Source: Saprospiraceae bacterium
GTDB taxonomy: Bacteria; Bacteroidota; Bacteroidia; Chitinophagales; Saprospiraceae
Reading direction: 5' to 3'
Assembly (NCBI GenBank): GCA_013002475.1
Contig: JABDJM010000098.1
Coordinates: 1-7,972, forward strand
DNA: 7,972 nt
The notes under the pieces were generated by a model that was not told the DNA's origin, searched no databases, and worked only from the letters and a program-made list of their open reading frames with translations. Shown here one piece after another: positions 1-7,600 of this stretch (the stretch's first letter is position 1; every line of letters starts with the position of its first letter). A program made the translations under genes and the position numbers.

Positions 1-1710
1 CCTGTCAATACGGTGAACGATGAATTTGCTCCTGTCTTAAGCCCGAATTATAGCAATAAGCTTTACCTCTCCTCAGCCAGGTTTGACACTCAGGGAGGGA
101 AGCGGGATGAATTTGGCAGGGAAGACAACCAGTACGGAAAATACCGGACCGATATCTATTCCACTTACGAAACGAATGGACAATGGTCCGTGCCAGAACC
201 TCTCCCTGGTTTACTTAATTCGGCCATGCATGACATGGTGTTTGACTTTGCTCAAGGTGGACAGGTGTTGGTTTTTTACAAAACGAATGACCTTCTAACT
301 GGTGAGATCCTGGTGGACACCTTTGGCCGGGATGATCAAAGTTTGTTCCCTGAAACCTTTGCAGGCCCCATAGGGAATAACGACAATGAAGATCAGGCTC
401 TCTTTTTAATAAATGACAGTACCCTTCTTTTCTCCAGTAGAAGAGAAGAAGGGTTTGGCGGCCTGGACCTTTATATCAGCAGAAAGTCAAACAATGGCTG
501 GGGCCTTCCTAAAAATTTAGGGCCCAGGGTCAATTCTATCTATGATGAGTCTTTCCCTTTCCTTGCCAGGGATGGGCGAAGCCTATACTTTTCCTCTAAT
601 CGACCTGAAAGCATGGGAGGATATGATGTTTTTCTGATCAGGTATTATGACCAGCAGGAAACCTGGAGTCTTCCTGAAAATTTAGCATTCCCAATAAACA
701 GCCCCGGCGATGAGATCAACTTTCGAATATCGGATGATGGTTTGAAAGCATTTTTCAGCAGTAAAAGGCCAGGAGGATATGGAGGGATGGACATTTATTT
801 GGCCTATTTCAAGAAGGCCCGTCAGGAACATCTTGTCAGATCATTACCGGTACTATATGAGGATGTGCCTGCATATCGAAGAAAAATGCGTGAGGAGGGT
901 AGCTTTCTCACTCAACGCAATGAAGCTAATTTATCCACTACTCCCAGCGGAACTGTTCCAGTCAATGTTACTTATAAATTCAGGCCCTTGTATGTAGGTA
1001 ACAACGACCAGGTTGAAAGTCCGGGCAACCTTCAAATGCTTGAAAAGATAAGTGAACTTTTAATAGCAAATCCCCAATTGAAACTTGTGATCACTGGCCA
1101 TGGGGATGGAAAAAGTCCAGGAGACTTTGAGTTATATTTTTCAATAAAAAGAGCAGAAAAGGTCTCTAAATATTTGACCGAGAATGGGGTTTCGAACAAT
1201 CGCTTGTTGGTTAGGGGAGTTGGAGTTCAATACCCTTTTTTGCAAATCAACCGTGAATCCGGCCCACAAATCAATGTTGATAAATTTAACCGGAGGATTG
1301 AATATGCATTCGTCGGCCTGGAAGGGTCTGGGATCAAGATAGACATGGAAGAACACAACCTGCGGGAGAGCCTGAAGGACCCAAAGCGATTTCAATTAGC
1401 AGAAGATGAAAGCGGCTTGTACTATCGGCTGCAGGTGGCAGAATTAAGACAAAACTTTACTGGACTTCAACGATATAATGAATTGCCATGGCTTGTTGAA
1501 AGGGCAGCGGATAACAGTAGTTATCGATACCTTGTAGGACGAATGGGAACCTATAGGGAAGCTGAGGCTCTCAGAAACGAAGTGATGGCAGCCGGACAGA
1601 CTGGGGCCTTTGTAGTTCCCTATTTCAATGGCTATCGTTTGAAACGTTCAGAAATATTTAGATTAAGTACAGATTTTCCGGACTTGCAGTATTACCTGGG
1701 GGCTAATTAA
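1..1710 (+). CDS. PD40 beta-propeller / OmpA / SPOR-like envelope protein, 5' end missing
   Basis: Partial gene: the frame is open to base 1 and the residues before the first possible start (GTG at 13) already belong to a propeller blade, so the true start lies outside. About 569 residues are visible. Up to about base 813 there are PD40 (WD40-like) blades with the FSSxRxxGxGGxDxY signature at roughly 427-477, 589-633 and 763-801, and weaker blades before them. Two blades share a nearly identical 16-base stretch (505-520 and 670-685, one mismatch) coding LPKNL/LPENL. After a linker, an OmpA C-terminal domain spans about 967-1311. It keeps the Asp of GHGD (1105-1107), the Arg 15 residues on (1150-1152), which is the usual spacing for binding diaminopimelate, and a closing NRRIE. 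A SPOR-like segment follows (about 1420-1644, YRLQV to FNGYRL). By family knowledge such proteins sit in the periplasm or at the outer membrane and hold peptidoglycan; PorE of the type IX secretion system has a related layout. The exact role is unknown. Confidence 0.88.
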   Translation, partial: PVNTVNDEFAPVLSPNYSNKLYLSSARFDTQGGKRDEFGREDNQYGKYRTDIYSTYETNGQWSVPEPLPGLLNSAMHDMVFDFAQGGQVLVFYKTNDLLTGEILVDTFGRDDQSLFPETFAGPIGNNDNEDQALFLINDSTLLFSSRREEGFGGLDLYISRKSNNGWGLPKNLGPRVNSIYDESFPFLARDGRSLYFSSNRPESMGGYDVFLIRYYDQQETWSLPENLAFPINSPGDEINFRISDDGLKAFFSSKRPGGYGGMDIYLAYFKKARQEHLVRSLPVLYEDVPAYRRKMREEGSFLTQRNEANLSTTPSGTVPVNVTYKFRPLYVGNNDQVESPGNLQMLEKISELLIANPQLKLVITGHGDGKSPGDFELYFSIKRAEKVSKYLTENGVSNNRLLVRGVGVQYPFLQINRESGPQINVDKFNRRIEYAFVGLEGSGIKIDMEEHNLRESLKDPKRFQLAEDESGLYYRLQVAELRQNFTGLQRYNELPWLVERAADNSSYRYLVGRMGTYREAEALRNEVMAAGQTGAFVVPYFNGYRLKRSEIFRLSTDFPDLQYYLGAN

Positions 1711-1732
1711 TTCCCTAAACTGAATAAAGAAC

Positions 1733-2290
1733 ATGCGAAGAATTGATTTTTTACGGGAGGGGTTGAAAAACCTAAAAACAGTGGGAACTGTCACCCGTTC
1801 TTCGAAGTTTGCCTGCCGGGAAATGATCAGGCATGTGGATTTTAAGAAAGCGAAAGTCCTTGTCGAATTAGGAGCTGGTGATGGCGTAATTACCCGGCAT
1901 ATTTTGGATGCGATGTCTAAGGATGCGAAGCTTCTTTTATTTGAGGTCAATCCTGAGTTTTGCGAAGTCCTGAGGGGCATCAAAGACGATCGGCTGATCG
2001 TAGTGGAGGATTCAGCAGAGAAATTGCCTAAATACCTCGAGAAAAATCAACTTGGCACCCCCGATTATATTATCTCAGCTATACCCTTCGTCGCCATGCC
2101 TGACGATATTTCTTATCGCATAGTGGAAACCTGCCGGGACAATCTAAAGCTTGGTGGAAAGTATGTTCAGATCCACTATTCCTTACTTCTTAAAAAAATG
2201 TACAAGAGAGTTTTTGGGAATGTGAATGTCAACTTTGTTCCGCTTAATATCCCTCCGGCTTTTATTCTTGTATCCGAGAAGTCTGCCTGA
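1733..2290 (+). CDS. class I SAM-dependent methyltransferase, PmtA-like
   Basis: A cytoplasmic 185-residue single-domain methyltransferase. The SAM-binding loop is VLVELGAGDG (residues 42-51), the acidic residue ending strand 2 is Glu71 in FEVNPEF, and a DSAEKL segment at 93-98 fits motif III. The motif IV position reads SAIPF (115-119), not the NLPY or NPPY of adenine methylases. Together with the TVTRSSKF segment before the fold and the C-terminal NIPPAFILV (172-180), this resembles the PmtA-type phospholipid N-methyltransferases, which methylate phosphatidylethanolamine. The family also looks like KsgA/Erm rRNA dimethylases, so database names vary and the substrate is not proven. The length matches PmtA proteins of about 190-200 residues. 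The ATG at 1733 has only an A-rich stretch before it and no Shine-Dalgarno sequence, as is usual in Bacteroidota. It lies 22 bases after the envelope gene and is probably co-transcribed. Its TGA stop directly abuts the stop of the convergent gene. Confidence 0.85.
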   Translation: MRRIDFLREGLKNLKTVGTVTRSSKFACREMIRHVDFKKAKVLVELGAGDGVITRHILDAMSKDAKLLLFEVNPEFCEVLRGIKDDRLIVVEDSAEKLPKYLEKNQLGTPDYIISAIPFVAMPDDISYRIVETCRDNLKLGGKYVQIHYSLLLKKMYKRVFGNVNVNFVPLNIPPAFILVSEKSA

Positions 2291-3268
2291 TCAATAGGCG
2301 ACGAATCGGAAAAGGCGGATATGTTTCAAATCTTCAATTGCCTTGATTTGCAATCCAGCTTTTTTGGCCCGGCGGATGATCCGATTTTTCGATAGCAGAT
2401 TGTCGTATTTCACATTATTCTTCAGGTTACCTTTTGATTTTTCAATTAGACATAGTTCCCCGCCGGTCTTTAACCAATCCCTGGCCTCTCTCAATATGTT
2501 TGGGTTGCTGCGGTAGGCAAACAGATCCTGCATAATGACTCTGTCCTTACTGAAGAGATCTTCACTTTTTGGAGGCCCCTCAAGATCGTACAACCGGGTG
2601 CCGGGAGCGACAAATCCTGATTGACTGGATTCAAAAAATTTGATCGGAAATCTCAGGGAGCCTAGAGTGGTGAATATCTTTGAATCCTCGAGATAAAGTG
2701 CAAGCATTACACCTATGGAGTTGGATTCTTCCCCGCCAAAAACAACGATCTCATCTTGATTTTTAAAATCAAAAAAGGACAACAAGCCATAAAAGAAATT
2801 CGAACCTGTCATTTTATGGGGATATTCTTTTTCCAGTTGGCCATAGCTTGCAAGTTTTTGTAAGATGATCTTTGGCCACAGGTATAGGTTGCGAAGTTCA
2901 TTTAACCGGGACATATCTTCAAGGCTCATGTGTTTTGATCGAACAGGGCCATGATTTGCCCAAGGGTTCCCGACCCTGTAAGTTCCCGAGGGACCATACT
3001 TTCTTTGATATTCTGCTGGAATTGGTTCTCCTAAATAGTGATTGAGTAGCATGGCCCTGACCGGTGGTTCCGCAGGAGTGTTTTCAATTATGTCCCTCAT
3101 TTCCCCGAGATAAAAGACGGACTTATGCAGGCTATCCAGGCAAGCTTGCCGGAGTTTGATTATCCCTGCCCTAAGTTTTTCCATTTTCTCTAACTCAACT
3201 TGACCGGAAGCATCAGGCAGAGAAAAGAAGAAAAAAAGAATGCTGGTTATTATGAGAGATTTTCTCAT
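2291..3268 (-). CDS. exported protein with methyltransferase-like C-terminal fold
   Basis: 325 residues, not matched to a named family. The N-terminus is a clear signal peptide: MRKS, a hydrophobic core rich in Ile and Phe (5-17), then a likely signal peptidase I site ASG|Q after residue 22. There is no lipobox cysteine, so a soluble periplasmic or secreted protein is inferred. Residues 23-165 are mostly helical in character, with many Tyr, Trp and Pro. Residues 172-325 look like the Rossmann fold of a class I methyltransferase: a hydrophobic strand then FGGEESNSIG (177-186) at the motif I place, DRVIMQD (242-248) at motif IV, LKTGGELCLIE (266-276) at the post-motif turn and strand, and IIRRAKKAGLQI (297-308) before a final strand pair. 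Motif I lacks the normal GxGxG, so SAM binding is doubtful. It is last in a minus-strand unit, 15 bases after the mevalonate kinase. A run of A/G (3226-3239) codes the Phe-rich core. Confidence 0.8.
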   Translation of the reverse strand: MRKSLIITSILFFFFSLPDASGQVELEKMEKLRAGIIKLRQACLDSLHKSVFYLGEMRDIIENTPAEPPVRAMLLNHYLGEPIPAEYQRKYGPSGTYRVGNPWANHGPVRSKHMSLEDMSRLNELRNLYLWPKIILQKLASYGQLEKEYPHKMTGSNFFYGLLSFFDFKNQDEIVVFGGEESNSIGVMLALYLEDSKIFTTLGSLRFPIKFFESSQSGFVAPGTRLYDLEGPPKSEDLFSKDRVIMQDLFAYRSNPNILREARDWLKTGGELCLIEKSKGNLKNNVKYDNLLSKNRIIRRAKKAGLQIKAIEDLKHIRLFRFVAY

Positions 3269-3283
3269 ACGAACTAAGTTACA

Positions 3284-4114
3284 TTATTCCACTGATTGCC
3301 ATTTCATAAGGTACCCGCCCCCTCCGGCACCACAAAGTTTGAAGTAAGGACCTTTTGAAAGGCCTTCTTTCCATTCTGCAATAAATTCCTCCGGGATCAT
3401 TTCCCGAAAGTTTTCATACTGAAGGTGGCTGATCTGTTGAAAATTTTCTTTCAGATTTTCCCAGTCTTGCAGGAGGAAAGCATCGATCGCTAATTCTTGA
3501 TAACGACCCAGTGTGGGTAGAACTTCCTCTTGAAACTTTTTGTCATTTTTCTTTTCCTGAAAGACTTGTACAATGGGTCCTGTTAATCTGGAGATGCCAG
3601 TGTCCACTAATGTAAATTTGTCGGGAAGTCGAAAGGACTTCAGCGGGAGAGGTTGGAGTTCTTTGTTATCTACCAGAATGGCGCTCCCTGTATAACTTAC
3701 AAGCGGATCCAGACCAGAGCTTTTTCCATGAAAAAAGGATTCAAGCAAGGAAAATTTTTCCTGTAGAATTGAAGGGGTATCGTTTTCCGCGTCCTGAAAA
3801 TAGCGGTGGTATAATGCTGCCACAAAGGCCCCTGAACTACCAACCCCATAGCCCTCAGGTATGCTGCTTTGAAAACACAATCCTTTACCCACATCTTCCA
3901 TAAATTCAGCAACCAAAGATTTTTTAACCCAGGAAATTGCCTGACTTAAATGATCCAGCCATTTTCCATATTCAAATAACCTTGTTTCACAGCCTTCTGA
4001 AAAAACCCATTGACCAGAAACATCCATAAACGGAATAGCTAATGCCCGATATCCTTCCAGAACGGTGTACTCTCCAAAGAGTATGATCTTACCTGGAAAT
4101 ACTTTTTCAGACAT
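3284..4114 (-). CDS. mvk: mevalonate kinase-type GHMP kinase
   Basis: Cytoplasmic kinase that should phosphorylate mevalonate with ATP, the first kinase step of the mevalonate route to isopentenyl diphosphate. All GHMP motifs are present in its 276 residues: PGKIILFGEY (7-16), with the conserved Lys9; the ATP loop PEGYGVGSSGAF (86-97); HGKSSGLDP (129-137), where Asp136 aligns with the catalytic Asp of mevalonate kinase (HGxPSGxD); and the C-terminal glycine loop KLCGAGGGGYLM (259-270). The HG-SSGLD form favours mevalonate kinase over phosphomevalonate kinase, diphosphomevalonate decarboxylase or the 'GYDIA' GHMP kinases of this phylum, but I could not run a phylogeny. The protein is short for the family (commonly about 300-390), with nothing essential visibly lost. 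The ATG overlaps the last 8 bases of the CYTH gene (ATGTCTGA), which suggests translational coupling. No other mevalonate-pathway gene is in the window. Confidence 0.85.
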   Translation of the reverse strand: MSEKVFPGKIILFGEYTVLEGYRALAIPFMDVSGQWVFSEGCETRLFEYGKWLDHLSQAISWVKKSLVAEFMEDVGKGLCFQSSIPEGYGVGSSGAFVAALYHRYFQDAENDTPSILQEKFSLLESFFHGKSSGLDPLVSYTGSAILVDNKELQPLPLKSFRLPDKFTLVDTGISRLTGPIVQVFQEKKNDKKFQEEVLPTLGRYQELAIDAFLLQDWENLKENFQQISHLQYENFREMIPEEFIAEWKEGLSKGPYFKLCGAGGGGYLMKWQSVE

Positions 4115-4634
4115 GGTTATGGGATTTCTCTAAGATCAGATCACTATAGGACAGAGCTTGCAGCTCCTCTTCCCTGATACCCAGTTCATGGAGATAGTGA
4201 AAACACTGTTGTCGAAGTTCTTCGGGGGACCTGGGAGAATCCAGATCACTTGCTTCAATTTCGACAAAGCCTCCAAGTCCCTTCACCTCATCAATATGGA
4301 ATTTCACATTATCGATAAAAAAGATCTTTCGGGATTTGTCCACGACTACCTCCACGCCTAGTCCCTGGGTCAACATTTCCTTGAGAGGGGAATCTTGCTC
4401 TACAGGCTGAAGAAAAAAATCTGATTGTTTTGGCCCTTCCCGATCGGACCTTTGATAATAGATGAGGTTGTTCTCGATATTACCCTCGCGCAGTTTTAGG
4501 CGGCCCTTTTCTACTTTGAAGTAGGTATCAATCTGATGATCCGTTCCCTCAAATCTGGCGCCCAAATCGAGTAGCTTATCTTCCACCCAAGCGGGTCGAG
4601 CGCATGAGGCTTTTATTTCAATGTTAATTGGCAT
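4107..4634 (-). CDS. CYTH-domain protein (class IV adenylate cyclase / triphosphatase-like)
   Basis: 175 residues, one complete CYTH domain, a tunnel-fold that binds triphosphate compounds with metal ions. Visible motifs: NIEIK at residues 4-8 (the ExExK signature with Asn in the first place), DTYFK (36-40), RLKLRE (45-50), YYQR (59-62), a basic DKSRKIF stretch (99-105), the acidic HIDEVKGLG and FVEIE strands (113-127), and the end motif SYSDLILEK (162-170). This pattern fits the proteins databases call class IV adenylate cyclase (CyaB type). Members of the superfamily also hydrolyse thiamine triphosphate or inorganic triphosphate, so the reaction cannot be read from sequence alone. The ATG at 4634 is the first in frame and has no Shine-Dalgarno sequence. 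It is the first gene of a minus-strand unit, and its end overlaps the mevalonate kinase start by 8 bases. Confidence 0.87.
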   Translation of the reverse strand: MPINIEIKASCARPAWVEDKLLDLGARFEGTDHQIDTYFKVEKGRLKLREGNIENNLIYYQRSDREGPKQSDFFLQPVEQDSPLKEMLTQGLGVEVVVDKSRKIFFIDNVKFHIDEVKGLGGFVEIEASDLDSPRSPEELRQQCFHYLHELGIREEELQALSYSDLILEKSHNHV

Positions 4635-4689
4635 AGAAATCCTTGTCCAGGGTCTGGTGCAAGATCGGATAAAATTCTAATTTCGCAAC
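4635..4689. promoter_or_regulatory. divergent spacer, presumed promoters for the CYTH unit and mfd
   Basis: Only 55 bases separate the two divergent starts, so promoters for both directions must lie here or reach into the genes. Toward mfd the best candidate I see is TTG at 4643-4645 with TAAAATTC at 4670-4677, compared with the Bacteroidota TTTG / TAnnTTTG pattern. The 24-base spacing is longer than the usual roughly 20, and a start near 4682 would leave a very short leader. TAATTTCG at 4678-4685 is a second, partial match. Toward the CYTH gene no convincing match was found. The assignment rests mainly on gene layout. Confidence 0.35.
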
Positions 4690-7600
4690 GTGAGTAATAT
4701 CGAGCGCTTAAAAAAGCGCTATGCGGAGGATGGGCGTATCGCCCGGCTAAATAATTTCCTTGATGAGGATGACTTCCAGCGGATCCAGGTTACCGGGCTG
4801 GTGGGAGCGCAGGAGTCCTTTGTCCTTTCCGGAATCAACAGCCTCTCCGACCACTTCCATTTATTTGTAGCTAATGATAAGGAGGAGGCAGCCTACCTTC
4901 AAAATGATCTCACCAATATCCAGATCGCTGAGGTGATCCATTTCTTTCCTGACTCATTCAAGAGGCCCCAGAATTTCGAAGAGTTGAATACCGCGAATGT
5001 GCTGCAAAGAACAGAAACGGTCAACAAGCTGAGTTCTGTTAGGGCTAAAAAAGAGATCGTCGTAACCTACCCTGAGGCTCTTTTTGAAAAGGTGGTCTCC
5101 CCTGAATATTTAAAGAAGGCAAGGATCGAATTGAAAAAGGGAGAGGAGTTGGATATAGATTTCCTGATCAAGGTCCTGGTGGATTATGGATTCACCCGGG
5201 TGGATTTTGTGTATGAACCCGGGCAGTTTTCCTTAAGGGGCGGAATCATAGATATTTTCTCCTACGGAAATGAATGGCCATACCGGGTGGAGTTGTTTGA
5301 TGAGGAGATCGAAAGTATACGGACTTTTGACCCTACCAGTCAGTTATCAAAAAGGAATATTGCTTTTGTATCTATAGTCCCGAATATTAATACACGATTT
5401 AAGCGGGAGCAGAAGGTGCCCATTTTTGAGATCCTGCCACCAAATACGGTGGTCTGGGTGCGGGACCTAAATTTTTTAATTGATCAGCTGCAAAAATGCT
5501 TCGATAAGGCGGAAGAGTTCGCAAAGAATCTTCCCAAGCTTGTCACCGAAGAGGAGGAGCTTAAAGAGTTCTTTAATGATCGGGCGTTTGTATATCCAAC
5601 GGAAGTCCTTGAAGACTTCAAGAAGTTACATATCGTTAGCCTTAGCCGCGACGAACAGCCAATCAATATTAAGGAGAAGATCGATTTTTCCGGAAAGCCA
5701 CAACCTGGGATCAATAAGAATTTCAAACTCCTCATCCAGTACTTAACAGAGAACACAACTGCAGGCCTTCAGAATTACATATTTACCGATAACCCAAAAC
5801 AGATCGAAAGATTCTATTCGATCTTTGAGGACCTGGAGGCCAATGTTCAATTCCATCCCATTGAGAAAGCCATACACAGGGGATTTGTTGATGCGGAGTT
5901 ACAGATCGCCTGCTTCACAGACCATCAGATCTTTGAAAGGTTCCACCGTTATCGCCTCCGCAGGGGATTCACTAAGGATCAAGCCCTGAATCTGAAAATG
6001 CTTCGGGATCTAAAACCTGGAGACTTTGTGACGCATATTGACCACGGGATCGGAAGGTATTCCGGCTTAGAAAAACTGACAATCAATAATAACCGGACAC
6101 AGGAATCTGTTAGGCTGATCTATAAAAACAATGATGTACTCTATGTCGGGATAAACTCCCTCCACAAAATTTCCAAGTTTGTTGGAAAGGATGGAACAGC
6201 ACCACAACTGAGCAAGATAGGATCCGATACCTGGAAATCCTTAAAACGAAAAACAAAAAAGAAGGTAAAGGATATCGCTAAAGAGCTGATCAAGCTGTAT
6301 GCGAAGAGAAAGGCAAGCGAGGGTACCGCTTTTGCGGAAGATGGATATCTCCAGAATGAACTGGAGGCAAGTTTTATCTATGAAGATACTCCGGATCAAT
6401 ACCAGGCAACAGTAGATGTAAAGGCTGACATGCAAAAGGCCTATCCCATGGATCGTCTGGTTTGCGGGGATGTTGGTTTTGGAAAAACAGAAGTAGCGGT
6501 TAGAGCAGCTTTTAAGGCGATACTTAGCGGAAAACAAGTTGCGATTCTAGTGCCAACAACCATTCTGGCGCTACAGCATTACAAAACATTTAGTGATAGG
6601 CTGAGTCCATTCAGTGTATCGGTTGATTATCTAAATAGATTTAGGTCCACCAAAGAGAAGAAGGCCATCTTCGAAAAATTAAAGTCAGGAGAAATTGACC
6701 TTGTGATAGGGACACATAGCCTTTTGAATAAGGAGGTTGGTTTTAAAGATCTAGGGCTGCTTGTTATTGATGAAGAACAAAAGTTCGGGGTAAGCGCCAA
6801 AGAAAAATTGCGGGGCTTAAAAGTAAACGTGGATACGCTGACCTTAACGGCTACGCCTATTCCCAGAACCCTGCAGTTCTCTCTGATGGCAGCTAGGGAC
6901 CTTTCCGTGATCCGGACCCCACCTCCAAACAGGCAACCTATCCATACGGAAAGGCGCATCTTCAATGATCAGGTGATCAAGGAAGCTATTTATTATGAGG
7001 TGAACAGAGGAGGGCAAGTCTTTTTCGTTCATAACCGGGTTAAGTCTCTGCCAGACATTACCGCTATGATCCGACGGCTTTGTCCGGATGTGGATATTGC
7101 TATGGCACATGGGCAGATGGAATCAAAAAATTTGGAAAAAACACTGCTGGAATTTATTGATAGGCGCTATGATGTTTTGGTCTCGACAAATATTATTGAG
7201 ACCGGTTTGGACATTCCAAATGCCAATACCATAATTATCAATAATGCCAACCAATTTGGCATGAGCGACCTTCACCAGTTGAGGGGCAGGGTAGGGCGAT
7301 CCAACCGAAAAGCCTTCTGTTACCTGTTCGCACCTCCTTTGAGTGCCCTAACACCAGATGCCCGGAAGCGCCTAAAAACCCTGGAAGAATTTTCAGACCT
7401 GGGCTCAGGATTTAATATCGCCATGAAAGACCTGGATATCCGCGGGGCAGGTAACCTACTTGGTGCAGAACAGTCGGGTTTTATCTCTGATATTGGATAT
7501 GAAACTTACCAAAAGATCCTGGAAGAGGCCGTGCAGGAACTCAAGGAAACCGAGTTCAAAGATCTGTTCAAAGAGGAGCTTTCCAAGGATCGAAAATTTG

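Noticed and set aside
1..1710. Calling the first gene PorE of the type IX secretion system
   Set aside because: The domain order is similar, but the N-terminal part is outside the window and PD40/OmpA proteins are numerous in this phylum, so a specific name is not supported.
1141..1983. Minus-strand open frames opposite the OmpA domain and the methyltransferase
   Set aside because: Both cover well-supported plus-strand domains, and their translations show no family signature.
2285..2299. Possible bidirectional terminator at the convergent junction
   Set aside because: The stem is only 4 pairs and there is no T-run on either strand, so it does not meet the pattern of an intrinsic terminator.
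3226..3239. A/G-rich run that could mark a frameshift or slippage site
   Set aside because: It encodes the hydrophobic core of the signal peptide in the correct frame, and the protein reads through normally.
5480..5756. Open frames of about 90 codons on both strands within mfd
   Set aside because: They lie inside the strongly coding mfd frame, have Ser/Arg/Lys-rich or Leu/Ser-rich composition without any motif, and no start context; they are out-of-frame shadows.
6241..7110. Several minus-strand open frames of 88-112 codons opposite mfd
   Set aside because: They oppose the conserved helicase motifs, and their open length is explained by the codon use of mfd. No recognisable domain is encoded.
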